Assembly (NCBI RefSeq): GCF_003853645.1
Contig: NZ_QTPO01000049.1
Location: 1-64,000, forward strand
DNA from: Burkholderia sp. Bp9143
GTDB lineage: Bacteria > Pseudomonadota > Gammaproteobacteria > Burkholderiales > Burkholderiaceae
Direction of reading: 5' to 3'
DNA length: 64,000 nucleotides
In this document: positions 14,873-23,673 of the stretch, one piece after another
How the letters are laid out: each line of letters starts with the position of its first letter
Position numbering within the stretch: the stretch's first letter is position 1
Position numbers and translations under genes: made by a program
The notes under the pieces: generated by a model
The model's input: only the letters and a program-made list of their open reading frames with translations
What the model was told of the DNA's origin: nothing
Database searches by the model: none

Positions 14873-15543
14873 CACCAGCGATCCCGATCGGGCATCGCGT
14901 CAACGGCCATCGCGATCCGGTCTTCGAACAGGAAGTCCATGTGTTCGGAAGGCGATGGAATCTTCGGGAACTGCACGTAGTCGTGGCCGTCGATTTCCAT
15001 CCACTTTGCGAGCTGGACGAGCTTCCGGTATCGCGCGGCGTCTTCGAGCACCGGGGAGATCGGCCACGTGTCGATGGTGACGACGGCAGCGTCGACGATG
15101 CGTTGCGCGAGCATCTTGAAGACGGGGCCGAGCGTGGCCCAGTCGCCCTCAGCACGAGACAACAGGTCGAGGACCAACTGCGCATCGCATGCGCCGAGCT
15201 CGCGTTCGACAAGCGTTTGCAGATCGTTCTCGCCCGCTTTCGGGCGGCTCAGGCGCCGGTTCCACGTTTCCGCGCAGCGCGTCTTGGCCGCGATCTCGTC
15301 ATCGCCGATCGGTTCCCACTGCGTCGACAAGCCGCACCCGGTGCAATGGATGCAGACGAGCTTTTCGGTCAGCGGTGCTTCGGGCGGGCGCGGGAGCACG
15401 TCTCCCAGGCATGGCGGCCCGCCAAAGCGACCGAACTGGCTGAAATCAAACGCGCGGTTCTCTGGGCAATCGATCAGCCGTTGCGATCGCCCGATCGTCG
15501 GCCGCCCTCCGCAGTGGTCGCAGGGATAAAGCTGCTCCAACAT
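14872..15543 (-). CDS. Lar-like zinc-binding protein (restriction-alleviation family) with C-terminal extension
   Basis: The first ~95 of 223 residues have the Lar/zinc-ribbon layout: PCDHCGG near the start, CIHCTGCGLSTQW in the middle and TRCAETWNRR at the end (Lar proteins end in A...WNxR). The remaining ~125 residues are a helical region (ELGACDAQLVLDLLSRAEGDW) seen in many phage and plasmid hypotheticals. Lar modulates type I restriction in Rac prophage; an anti-restriction role on a conjugative element would make sense but is inferred. No clear promoter was identified. Confidence 0.65.
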   Translation of the reverse strand: MLEQLYPCDHCGGRPTIGRSQRLIDCPENRAFDFSQFGRFGGPPCLGDVLPRPPEAPLTEKLVCIHCTGCGLSTQWEPIGDDEIAAKTRCAETWNRRLSRPKAGENDLQTLVERELGACDAQLVLDLLSRAEGDWATLGPVFKMLAQRIVDAAVVTIDTWPISPVLEDAARYRKLVQLAKWMEIDGHDYVQFPKIPSPSEHMDFLFEDRIAMAVDAMPDRDRW

Positions 15544-15662
15544 TTGTAATATGAAAATAAGGTCGTGACCGGCGCATTATTGCCGCTTTTGTGTGACAGA
15601 CAAAGGGGAATTAAACAGAGAATGTCCCCATTATTAGATTCACGACTCGGTAACTTGCTCTC

Positions 15663-16106
15663 TCAGGCGGCTGCAGGCGACCAGACGGCCGTACTGCGCG
15701 CGGCGGCTTCGACGCGCTCCAGATACCGAAGATAATCGTCGGTATCGTGTCGGGTAACGGTTGTCGGAATGACGCTCACGGTGCGCTCGTCGCTCGGCGC
15801 GCGGGTGAAAATCCGGCGGATCGAGTCCGGCTGATCGACGATCCAGAAATTCCACTGGCGGACAAAATGCCACCAGGTGCGCGCCTGCTCCAGCTCGGCC
15901 CACGTCGCACTGAATTCCAGCACCGCGCCGAGGTTCGTGAAGAAGGTGCATCGAATGCCGTCATCGTCGGCGGCCGCAACTACCACCTGGCGGCCGCACG
16001 AAATCGAGCCGGCTTCGCGGCATGCCATCGACAGGGCGGGAAAGCGCGGCGCCCAGTCGTGGGAACGGGAGACTGCGCGGTCGAGAAAGAGTGACTTGCC
16101 TTGCAT
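15663..16106 (-). CDS. Hypothetical protein
   Basis: I chose the ATG at 16106, which has GGAGG 7 nt upstream; an earlier ATG would include that site in the coding region. The 147-residue product is soluble with several Trp (WWHFVRQWNFW) and a likely beta-rich core (ISCGRQVVVAAADDDGIRCTF). No family is recognised. It is separated from the Lar-like gene by 119 bp and is probably its own transcript. Confidence 0.55.
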   Translation of the reverse strand: MQGKSLFLDRAVSRSHDWAPRFPALSMACREAGSISCGRQVVVAAADDDGIRCTFFTNLGAVLEFSATWAELEQARTWWHFVRQWNFWIVDQPDSIRRIFTRAPSDERTVSVIPTTVTRHDTDDYLRYLERVEAAARSTAVWSPAAA

Positions 16107-16245
16107 TTCGGCCTCCATGGGCATTGAGCATGCATCCATCTTGCCGGTCGCTACGGAATGTCAAGGTTCGTCGCCGCCGGTAGGCTAAAGCGTGCCCGTC
16201 GCGATGCCGTAATCACAGGACATTACAACCGCTTGCGCCTCCTCC

Positions 16246-16695
16246 ATGAAGCCGAAGTCCGCGATTCGATCCAAGTCCGATCTGTTGCCCATCCCTGCCG
16301 CGGATCGTGACCGGATTGCACTTGAGTGCTATCTCGCGCTGAGCACGCTGCGAGCGGGTCAGGGCGATCGCCATACGCTGGCCGTGCTGACCCATGCGCT
16401 TGTTGCGACGTACTTCCTGTTGGAGGCGGGGGTAGGTGACGGAAGCGAGAGTCGAGCGACGTTAGCGGGCGCGCAGGACGCGATCAATGAAATCGACTCG
16501 GATGCGGCGGTCGCTGGACGATGTGCGGTGACGACGGGTTCCTCGGCAGGTGCGATCGGCGGGTTGCTGGCGCTCTACGATCGGCAACTGAGACGGGCGC
16601 CGCGCGCGACGGTAGTCCGAATCGTTGCGCAGGTGAATGCATATTGGCGCGAATCGTCCGGGGCGCTGAGCGAGCAGGAGCGGCTCGCGGCCTAG
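16246..16695 (+). CDS. Helical hypothetical protein
   Basis: The 149-residue product is almost entirely helical and Ala/Leu-rich (RIALECYLALSTLRAGQGDRHTL, ATYFLLEAG). It starts with a basic MKPKSAIRSKSD. No good Shine-Dalgarno is visible before the ATG. Codon use matches the backbone. No family is recognised. It is followed at about 110 bp by a terminator. Confidence 0.5.
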   Translation: MKPKSAIRSKSDLLPIPAADRDRIALECYLALSTLRAGQGDRHTLAVLTHALVATYFLLEAGVGDGSESRATLAGAQDAINEIDSDAAVAGRCAVTTGSSAGAIGGLLALYDRQLRRAPRATVVRIVAQVNAYWRESSGALSEQERLAA

Positions 16696-16805
16696 CAGCA
16701 CAATGACGGGGCGACGCGCGGTGGTTCCGCATGCTCAAGGTCCCGGATACCATGCCGTAAGCCCGGTTGGAAAATTGGATTTCTTCTCCTCGTTGTGCTC
16801 CACCT

Positions 16806-16841
16806 CGCCCCGCACTTGGTATCCAAGGCGGGGTTTTTTTT
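16806..16841 (+). terminator. Intrinsic terminator upstream of the defence-like cargo
   Basis: CGCCCCGC pairs with GGCGGGG (16827-16833), followed by T8. It insulates the following cargo from upstream transcription. Confidence 0.85.
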
Positions 16842-16903
16842 GGTTCATCGCGGAATTCCGGGGGAACGCCGGGGAGGAACGTCGGCGTTCGGCCAGAAGG
16901 AGT

Positions 16904-16940
16904 TTGTGGCAAACGGCGGCTTTCGGGTACGCTAGCGCCA
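16904..16940 (+). promoter_or_regulatory. Sigma70-like promoter giving a leaderless cargo transcript
   Basis: TTGTGG (16904) and TACGCT (16928) are 18 bp apart, which puts the start at or within a base or two of the ATG at 16941. No ribosome site precedes that ATG, so the mRNA may be leaderless. Confidence 0.45.
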
Positions 16941-17776
16941 TGCCGAACATTCCTGTTACTGACACGGTCGTACACGCATTTACCCAGTTGGTAGACGACT
17001 CGGGGAACAGCGGAAGCTATCGAGAGCCATCGCATTCGGACATCGAATTTCAAATCAACGCGTCCGGGCTGAGAGCCTTCGATCCCAAACAACAGGGGCA
17101 ACTGATCGGGAAGGCCAAGCGGGTCAGGGCTGTGCTGTACGAGGCGATGACGGCCAATCCCACCGCCGCCTCGCAGTTCGCCATGGGTCTCCTGGGAAAG
17201 ATTCGTGCGTGTGGCGGCTTCCGCGCTGGTGCACCAAACTTCGTTGGTTCCGAGGCGATTGCGAACGCCAAGTCGGCCTGCGACAGCGTTGGCTTTGTCC
17301 TCGCAGACGACGGAACGCTTGCCCCGAAAGTGCTCACAGCTCTTCGTGGCCCGGAGCTGACTGATGCACTGCTGGGCTACGCGCGGCGTGCACAGCGAGG
17401 CGCCGAGGATGCGGCCCTTGTGGCTGGAACGGGCAAGGACCTGCTTGAGGCCACTGCTGCCCACGTGCTCATGACAATACGGGGCAGCTATCCCACGGGT
17501 GCCAACTTTCAGGCTTTATTGGGCATGGCCTTCATTGCGCTGGACCTTGCGGTGCCGGAGATACCTGAAGTTCAGGGCGAGTCGCCTGTCCGCGCGATGG
17601 AGCGGGGCCTGTTCGCCACCGCGCTCGGTGTTAACCGCGTCCGGAACAAGCAGGGCTCTGGCCACGGCCGCCCGTGGCTACCGACGCTCACAGATCCTGA
17701 GGCCAAGGCAGCGATTGAGTCTGTTGGCACGGTCGCCAGCTACTTGCTAGCAAAGTTGGCGACACACGGAAGGTAG
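16941..17776 (+). CDS. Abi_C-domain protein, probable abortive-infection/defence factor
   Basis: The 278-residue product ends in a typical Abi_C (abortive infection C-terminal) segment: NRVRNKQGSGHGRPW followed by a helix (EAKAAIESVGTVASYLLAKLATH). RNKQGSGH fits the Rx4-6H motif of HEPN ribonucleases. The N-terminal ~100 residues are an unrelated variable domain, as expected for the target-sensing part. It heads a three-gene cluster with codon and base use unlike the backbone, a sign of transfer. Phage defence is the likely role but is inferred from the domain alone. Confidence 0.75.
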
Positions 17777-17792
17777 TTTCTACCATTAGGCC

Positions 17793-18773
17793 ATGATTGA
17801 CCTGCTTCCCGTCCTAGTTCAAGCCACTGCGACAACGCGATTGCAGCTGAAGCAGTGGTTCGCTCGCTATCCAGCTGGCATGCCATGGTCAGTGGTCTCG
17901 GACTACTGCATTGGCGACGTCAACAAGGGGAACGACGTCTTCAGCTTTGTAGTCGTCGCCCCGCACGACAAGGCCGAGAACATCTGCGAGTACATAGCCG
18001 GCGCGGCGCCCAAGGACCTGAAAAATACAAGCAAGGTTCCGCTCGGCCTAGTCCAGTACCTGACCTGCGAGGTGCCTGTGACGTTCAGCGTCTCGTTCCT
18101 CTTGAGGCGGGAGGCTGCGCTGCTGCGCGACTACCTGAGCGTAGACGCCATGAGCGCGCTGGTCGCCGGAGCCATATCCTTCATGGATGACCGCCTTTCG
18201 CTCTACCAGGATGCGCGCGACATCGACTATCACCAGAGCGCCATCAAGCGGCTGAAGGCCTTCGAACGAGACCTGGGCCACAAGGGCGTGAACGCAAAGT
18301 TAGCCAGGCAGATTCATCTGGTGGCTGCGATGGTGGCGACCCTCTGCAACATGCTCAACCAAGCGGTGAGCGCCAGGGCAATCCGTTGGATTTCTGATCG
18401 GGATGCACTTTTTGAGCGCCATGACGCCGTGGTGTCTGACCTGGCGTACGTCTACTACCTGACCCAGGCAATCGAGTTCGCCACACCTGAGCAGCGGGAG
18501 GCTCAGAATCTTGGCGCATCTCTGGCCACCCTTGGCTTTGAGATTCCTGAGAAGACCGGCAAGCACCGCTTCGACGAACTGGTCAGGCTCCCGGACTACC
18601 TAGCTGGCACGCTGGCTGACCTGAACAGCGAGACCATGGCCGTATCCAAGGAAAAGTTCGACGTCGTGCTGAACAACGTCTTCGTCAACTCCAATAACAA
18701 CTGGCTGGTGCAGCTGCTGTCAACCGGTGAGCGCATCACGGCGCGCTCGGCCCTGTTCCGAGGCTGGAACTAG
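17793..18773 (+). CDS. Unrecognised protein in the defence-like cluster
   Basis: The 326-residue soluble protein has an alpha/beta N-terminal part (GNDVFSFVVVAPHDKAENIC) and a helical rest. It starts 16 nt after the Abi_C gene. No catalytic motif is visible: no Walker box, DxD pair or HD pair. Several Cys are scattered. Given its neighbours it could be a sensor or partner of the Abi_C and HEPN-like proteins. It is not recognised as any known system component. Confidence 0.6.
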   Translation: MIDLLPVLVQATATTRLQLKQWFARYPAGMPWSVVSDYCIGDVNKGNDVFSFVVVAPHDKAENICEYIAGAAPKDLKNTSKVPLGLVQYLTCEVPVTFSVSFLLRREAALLRDYLSVDAMSALVAGAISFMDDRLSLYQDARDIDYHQSAIKRLKAFERDLGHKGVNAKLARQIHLVAAMVATLCNMLNQAVSARAIRWISDRDALFERHDAVVSDLAYVYYLTQAIEFATPEQREAQNLGASLATLGFEIPEKTGKHRFDELVRLPDYLAGTLADLNSETMAVSKEKFDVVLNNVFVNSNNNWLVQLLSTGERITARSALFRGWN

Positions 18774-18810
18774 CAGCGGAAACGAAAAGCCTCCAAAGAG
18801 TCTTGATGTC

Positions 18811-19494
18811 ATGGACGTCCACTTCTTCCTCAAGCAGCGCACCGCCCTCATCCGTCACTTCTACGATGCCGCCTCGGCACCGTTCGTCGAAACGAAGCGG
18901 TGCATTCAGAACGCACTCCCACCATTCGACGATCCGCCATACGACGACAGCGGAGAGCCGGCGTTCCTAAACGAATGGTTGCAAGCTGACGTCGAGCATG
19001 AGTTGGTTGGTCGGGCGGCAGTCTCGATGCTGTCCGAGGCCTTGAAGCAGTTCTTCGTCACGTGGGAGCGACGCACGTGGACCAAGCCGCCGTGCGCGAA
19101 GTGCTTCAAGAAAGCCTTCGAGTCCGGCTTCATCGCCGGCTATGTTGAATGCTTCACCGAAGGTTTCGAACTCGACTGGTCCACTTGCCCTGCCGACCTG
19201 GACGTGCTGAAGCAAGTTGTGCTGGCGCGGAATCGGGCGCAACACTCGGATCTCGTTCTGGATCACTTGACCCACGACGAGAAGTCACTGCAGGCGTATC
19301 CAAGGCCGTTTTTCGTCCGGCCTGAAGACGAAGGAATGGACCCTGCGGCCACCAGCTTCCTCTCCCCGACGATCCACATCAGCCGCGAGAAGCTGTTGGA
19401 GGCGATTGACCACGCTGAACAGCTGGCATCCTGGCTGCAGCAGAAGCTCGAAGAGCATTGGCACCTCAAATGGACGAACCGTCAGGCGACCTGA
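18811..19494 (+). CDS. Hypothetical protein with HEPN-type RNxxxH motif
   Basis: The 227-residue product is helical and contains R140-N-R-A-Q-H145, an exact match to the RNxxxH signature of HEPN nucleases, in LARNRAQHSDL. The C-terminal ~60 residues include LEAIDHAEQLASWLQQKLEE. HEPN proteins often cut RNA in toxin and abortive-infection systems. It is the third gene of the cargo, 37 nt after the second. The HEPN assignment rests on the motif and the neighbourhood; overall similarity is not checked. Confidence 0.55.
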   Translation: MDVHFFLKQRTALIRHFYDAASAPFVETKRCIQNALPPFDDPPYDDSGEPAFLNEWLQADVEHELVGRAAVSMLSEALKQFFVTWERRTWTKPPCAKCFKKAFESGFIAGYVECFTEGFELDWSTCPADLDVLKQVVLARNRAQHSDLVLDHLTHDEKSLQAYPRPFFVRPEDEGMDPAATSFLSPTIHISREKLLEAIDHAEQLASWLQQKLEEHWHLKWTNRQAT

Positions 19495-19675
19495 GCCTCA
19501 ACCCTGATCTAGCAGAACCACGTGATGTGCATCGCACTGCTACCTCAAAGCAGGCCTCGATGGTGCGAATGTCAGCTCAAGGAAGTCCAATTCGATAGGG
19601 CGACTGTCGCTCTTGGCTCGGCAAGCGACGTCCACGGAAATCCACGAAGAACCTTTTTTTTCGGAGGGGCCGTGC
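19495..19675. other. Gap between cargo and backbone
   Basis: No gene is visible. A T8 run at about 19652 is not preceded by a convincing stem. This is a possible right end of the inserted defence-like cargo, but no terminal repeat is obvious. Confidence 0.4.
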
Positions 19676-20902
19676 TCAGGCGGCTGGGCGGCGTTGCGCG
19701 GTCGGCGGGAGTGTTACCGACGAGAGCGGGTCCTCGACGCTCCATTCGACGGCCGGGATCCCATCGCGCAGTCGCCGCGCGCGCTTGACTGCCTTCCGCG
19801 CTTCGTAGTCCGGCTGTCCGTTCATGCCGTAGACTTCAAGGTGGGTCGGCGTCGGGGTGTCCGTGAGCACGAAGTCGGGCAGCATCGCGGCGCCATCTTC
19901 CAGCCGGATGGGTTTGTTGAAGGCGCGGTGTTCCGCGACCAGGCGATTCGCCATCGCCACCTCGTGGATGGAGTCGCAGGCGATGTAGGTCGACGAGCAG
20001 AGCATCGCGGCAAAGTCCAGCACCACGTGGTGGCCCTTCGGCGTTCGCTCGATGGCAAGGATCGTGACGACTCTTGCGTTGCGGTCGCCCAGGGCGCGCC
20101 ACGCGTGCGTAAATCGGTTCTGTGCGAAGGCGACCAGCTCGCTGCTGACGTAATAGCGTTTCGCGCTCTGGCGCAACGTAATCGAGCGTCCGTATGGTGT
20201 CGTGCCGATCTCCGCCATTTCTCCGACGACGATGCCGCGATGGTTCGCGCCGTCCCTGTGACCCACGCGTGAGAGGAAGGCGTCGAACTCAGCATTGATC
20301 GCGTCGCGGTCCGCCTCTTGAAAACGGCGCATCACGTGGAGCACCTGATCGGCAGGTTCGCCGTTCACAACCGCGTCTCACAGTCCGGCGAGGATGCGCG
20401 CATTGCACACGCCCCAGTTGCGTGCGCGCTCGGTACCGGACCAACGATTTAGTCCAGCGACTTGCCATAGCGTCTGCAGGAAGCCGAGGAGGGGCGCGGC
20501 GCGTCGCGAGGTGCCGGGCGTGCTGCCGCTTCTCGCCGCTTTCGATCCCGAGCTGACCTCGCGCTGTATCAATGCGACGTCAAGCTTCGCACGCAGTCCC
20601 GTCGGTGTGGCGACGATACCGGGCAGAGTTTGGCCGCCGTCAGCTCCGCCGGCGGTCGGATCTTTGTGAAACGGGCACGACGATCGATCGTGCAACGGGC
20701 CTTCCTCCGGCCAGCCGGCGAGATGCAGCAAATTGCCATACCGTCGGATCTGAAGTCGGAGGGGCGAGCCGGTGCCTTGGCAAAGACAGTGCGCGTGCCC
20801 AGGATTGATCTTGGCTTGCTCGAGGCGACGAACGAAACTCGCGGGCTGTTCCTGCACATCCTCGAGTGGCACGGTCACACCGGCGAAGGAAACATTGCTC
20901 AT
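19676..20902 (-). pseudogene. DUF1173-family gene interrupted by an in-frame TGA
   Basis: Two consecutive ORFs, 20902-20378 (174 aa) and 20368-19676, are in the same frame, separated only by TGA at 20380-20378 and three codons. Joined, they give a DUF1173-like protein of about 408 residues: HAHCLCQGTGSPLRLQIRRYG, GPLHDRSSCPFH and a NRWSGT...RNWGV middle, with VSSELVAFAQNRFTHAWRAL and LPDFVLTDTPTPTHLEVYG in the second part. DUF1173 proteins are plasmid/ICE backbone proteins of unknown function. A GTG at 20368 could allow restart. A point mutation is the simplest reading; programmed readthrough is less likely. Confidence 0.65.
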
Positions 20903-20968
20903 GTTCAGCTCCAGTTCAATCGGTCATCACGCATTGTGCGTGGCCGGCTCGGACGGGTGGTATTCGCG

Positions 20969-21247
20969 TCAGGTCGCCTTCTCGGTCAGAAACCAGTGGC
21001 CGCTCGACAGGCGTGTGACGTGGCAAAAAGGGAAACGCTGTTCCATCAGCATTTGCTCGTTGGCGTCGCGTTGGTCGCGCCAATGTCCAATGAGGCGAAG
21101 AATTTCTCCGATCGCCCACCCGCAGGCGAACAATCCTGCCAACGCGCATGCGCAGATCATCCTGGTGTGGGGGCTGAGCCGCGTGACGACCATCAGAAGG
21201 TCGACGATTAGCATGACGATGATCGTGATTGGAACAAGGCGTTGCAT
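20969..21247 (-). CDS. Small membrane protein
   Basis: I chose ATG 21247, which puts a hydrophobic helix at residues 4-21 (VPITIIVMLIVDLLMVV) and a second at about 32-50 (ICACALAGLFACGWAIGE). A soluble tail of ~40 residues follows. An upstream TTG would add only a polar stretch. It lies between the 4-span membrane protein and the DUF1173 gene in one minus operon. No family is recognised. Confidence 0.55.
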   Translation of the reverse strand: MQRLVPITIIVMLIVDLLMVVTRLSPHTRMICACALAGLFACGWAIGEILRLIGHWRDQRDANEQMLMEQRFPFCHVTRLSSGHWFLTEKAT

Positions 21248-21338
21248 GATGGTTTTGGGCTCGGATTGGATGTCCCCGAAAGGCAAGCAGGCTGGCGTGA
21301 GGACCAGCCGGGCTTAGGAAGGCGGGGGCTTTGCCTGT

Positions 21339-22034
21339 CTAGTGGTTGCGCACCTGCGTCGCGCCGTCGACCGCGCAGTTCACGCGCTGTCTGAGCAGGC
21401 GGTGCAAGCGGTTGCGGAAGGTGTTCGGGATGAATTTGGCCGGCCAGAAAATTGTCAGTACGGCTGTTGCCAGCATCCAGATTGCTACGACGCATCGCTG
21501 CGTGGCTTGCGCGAACAGTTCGAACATCTCTTGCAACGCGCCGTGATTGGCGAGCGATTGAACCGTGCTGCTAAGGATCGAAACGGTCTGGGCCGCGTGG
21601 TGCGGGTCAATCCACACATTGAGGACGACCCGCCAGAAGATGGCAAGCGGCACGACGATCGCAGTGACCACAGCGCCGTGCAGCAAGGTTTTTCCGACCG
21701 CCAGGAATTGCGATACATACACGGCCGGGTCGAGTGCGACGCGCAGCTTCAACTCCGCGACTTCGCGTGCCGGGAGCGTGCCGACCTGAATCTCGTTCAC
21801 GAAGATCCGGCGAACCGACGTCGCGTTGGCTGATTCGAGCTCACGCTCGATCCTTTCGATTTTTTTTCGGCGGATGAAGTCGAGCACGAGCGCGAAAGTA
21901 GCCGCGAGAATGACGCCGGCGTAGAGGTAGGCCTGTCCGCCCCAAAGGGCTAATAGGCACCACACGACACTCGTCACACTGGCGACGAACGCGATACTTC
22001 CGAGTTTGCGGGGATGGGACATCGAATGGAACAT
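21339..22034 (-). CDS. Membrane protein with about four spans
   Basis: The 231-residue product has hydrophobic segments at about 13-30, 35-50, 110-130 and 185-205. Between the second and third is a charged cytoplasmic region (RRKKIERIERELESANATSVRR). GAGAA precedes the ATG. It is the first gene of a minus operon with a dyad-type promoter. It resembles no family I know. Confidence 0.6.
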   Translation of the reverse strand: MFHSMSHPRKLGSIAFVASVTSVVWCLLALWGGQAYLYAGVILAATFALVLDFIRRKKIERIERELESANATSVRRIFVNEIQVGTLPAREVAELKLRVALDPAVYVSQFLAVGKTLLHGAVVTAIVVPLAIFWRVVLNVWIDPHHAAQTVSILSSTVQSLANHGALQEMFELFAQATQRCVVAIWMLATAVLTIFWPAKFIPNTFRNRLHRLLRQRVNCAVDGATQVRNH

Positions 22035-22080
22035 GGTTTCTCCTGAGAACGAAGCGCTGGGGCAACGGGCCGCCAGTTCG

Positions 22081-22139
22081 ATTGTGGCCAGTGGCCACCA
22101 CGTGCTCAGTCGGAAAGCCGTGTCAATTCGGTGAGCTTT
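22081..22139 (-). promoter_or_regulatory. Dyad-type promoter of the minus membrane-protein operon
   Basis: A symmetric dyad GAAAGC...GAGCTTTC spans 22113-22140. On the minus strand CACAAT begins at 22086, 27 nt after the edge at 22113. It drives the gene at 22034 and the operon that follows. The plus-direction site at the same distance holds no -10. Confidence 0.55.
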
Positions 22140-22182
22140 CTCGCTACCGTCATAGCATCCGTCAACCGGTCGTCGAAGCTGG

Positions 22183-22235
22183 AAAAGCTATACGTTTTTT
22201 TCGAGCTTTCTGGGTTTGCCCCCTCAACCGGTTGA
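22183..22235 (+). repeat. 62-bp plasmid repeat, copy 2
   Basis: AAAAGC 22183, TATACG, T-rich spacer, GAGCTTTC ending 22210, then TCAACCGGTTGA 22224-22235. A degenerate TCAACCGGTCG lies upstream at about 22162. It sits 187 bp before the PRTRC operon promoter. Confidence 0.7.
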
Positions 22236-22370
22236 GCTGGATGGCGTCTTGCCTAAAAAATGTGCACGAGGCTCTCCGTCACGCCCGGTGCGGTCTTGCG
22301 GGACTTTTCCACAACGTTGTTCAGGGAAATTGTGAGTATCTTGCTCGCGCTGCCCCACGCGCGGCTGGCA

Positions 22371-22546
22371 AAAGCTCGTGCGATATCCCGCCCATTGCCC
22401 GGCCAGTGATGGGCGACCACGCGATACGATCTTTCCACCTACCGCGTCATCGACGCATCGACCAGAGTCCGCCGCCGGCGGCCTCCCATATCACCCAGAC
22501 GGGACCACTCCCGTCGGGCGTGCTCTCCCGTTCATCCTGGAGAGCA
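22371..22546 (+). promoter_or_regulatory. Dyad promoter and A-B-C-D leader of the PRTRC-region operon
   Basis: AAAGC 22371 to ATTG 22397 (27 bp, right half degenerate), -10 TACGAT at 22425. Hairpin A 22444-22456 then ATCGA; hairpin B CCGCC/GGCGG 22469-22481; hairpin C with GGGACCACTCCC core 22493-22518; hairpin D TGCTCTCC/GGAGAGCA 22521-22546, which pairs the ribosome site of the 13-codon ORF at 22549. Confidence 0.6.
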
Positions 22547-22548
22547 TC

Positions 22549-22590
22549 ATGTCCCATCTGCATATCGGCGCCTGCGAGGTGCTTGCATGA
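22549..22590 (+). CDS. 13-residue leader peptide (MSHLHIGACEVLA)
   Basis: An ATG three nt after the GGAGAGCA ribosome-site hairpin opens a 13-codon frame that ends in TGA overlapping the ATG of the methylase-like gene (ATGA). The methylase-like gene has no other clear ribosome site, so its translation probably depends on this peptide. This is too regular to be chance, but translation is untested. Confidence 0.5.
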   Translation: MSHLHIGACEVLA

Positions 22591-23624
22591 GCCGCAAGAG
22601 CGCAGAACGCAAGCACGACCAGACCGCGGATCCGTATCAACGCGAGTTTGTGCAAATGATGAAGGCTTTCTCGTACGGCCAGCACACGCACACTGTGTTT
22701 GCCGACTTCGTCGAGTTGGCCGCGCTGTCGATCAGCAACAGCGTCGATCGTACGCAGTTCGAGGCGCGCGAGAAGCGTTACCTGGAAATCGTTGGGAAGT
22801 ACGAGCGCGAAGACGTCGAGCGGTTTCCCCGCATGCTTGGCGCACTGACGCTGTCCTTCGAGCATCGGATGCAGGTGTGGGAGAAGGCCGGGGCGTACGC
22901 GGTACCCATCTTTGACGGTATGACCGACGTTCTTGGCGAAACCTACATGATGCTGGACCTGGGGAATGCCCGAGCCGGGCAGTTCTTCACCCCGTACCAC
23001 GTGTCGCGCCTGATGGCGATGCTGACAACCGGCGACGGCCAGCCGCACATTCAGCAGCATGGATTCCTGCGGATGCGGGAACCGGCGTGCGGTGCCGGCG
23101 GAATGGTCATCGCGACGGCCGAGTCGCTCGCGGCCGCTGGTCACAACTATCAGCAGACGATGCATGCGACCTGCATCGACATCGACCCCGTCTGCGTACA
23201 CATGACCTATCTGCAGCTGTCGTTGCTGAATATCCCCGCGATCGTCGTGCACGGCAACACGCTCACCGGCGAGGTATGGGGCGTTTGGTACACGCCGGCT
23301 CACATCATGGGTGGTTGGCGCTGGAAGCTTCGTCGACGCGAGTGCGAGCTCGCCAAGGCGGCGCTGGCTATCGAGGTGCCGACGGCGGACACCCCGCCGG
23401 CCGAAGACGTGCTCGAGCCTGAGGCGGCGGATATTGAGGCACTCGAGTCCGCAGCGTCGCGGCAACGGGTTGGTGACGACGTCGATGTTGCCGTCGCGGA
23501 GCCGGAAGTGATCGCGCAACCCATGACCGAACCGACGTCAATCTCCGACCTGTTCGAGGACGCAGTCGTGCAGACCAGTCCCGCCGCAATCTTTGCGGCA
23601 ATCGACCAGATGACCTTGTTTTAG
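22587..23624 (+). CDS. N6-adenine methylase-like protein lacking an NPPY motif
   Basis: The 345-residue product has a type I (HsdM-like) methylase core: GQFFTPYHVSRLM at about 130-142, EPACGAGGM (motif I, AdoMet binding) at about 166-174 and CIDIDPVCVHM (motif II/III). The catalytic (N/D)PPY/F motif expected after LTGE is absent; the sequence reads LTGEVWGVWYTPAHIMGGW. A ~70-residue acidic tail follows. It may bind DNA or AdoMet without methylating, or protect by another mechanism. It overlaps the leader peptide and is followed by its own terminator before parB. Confidence 0.75.
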   Translation: MSRKSAERKHDQTADPYQREFVQMMKAFSYGQHTHTVFADFVELAALSISNSVDRTQFEAREKRYLEIVGKYEREDVERFPRMLGALTLSFEHRMQVWEKAGAYAVPIFDGMTDVLGETYMMLDLGNARAGQFFTPYHVSRLMAMLTTGDGQPHIQQHGFLRMREPACGAGGMVIATAESLAAAGHNYQQTMHATCIDIDPVCVHMTYLQLSLLNIPAIVVHGNTLTGEVWGVWYTPAHIMGGWRWKLRRRECELAKAALAIEVPTADTPPAEDVLEPEAADIEALESAASRQRVGDDVDVAVAEPEVIAQPMTEPTSISDLFEDAVVQTSPAAIFAAIDQMTLF

Positions 23625-23643
23625 CAACTATCTCTTGAACCCA

Positions 23644-23669
23644 GCCCGATCTTCGTGATCGGGCTTTTT
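23644..23669 (+). terminator. Terminator after the methylase-like gene
   Basis: GCCCGATC and GATCGGGC flank TTCGT and are followed by T5. It separates this gene from parB, which has its own dyad promoter. Confidence 0.85.
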
Positions 23670-23673
23670 GTTG

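Noticed and set aside
16187..16213. Dyad promoter before the 16246 gene
   Set aside because: AAAGC is present but nothing like TTTC lies at the fixed distance and no -10 follows.
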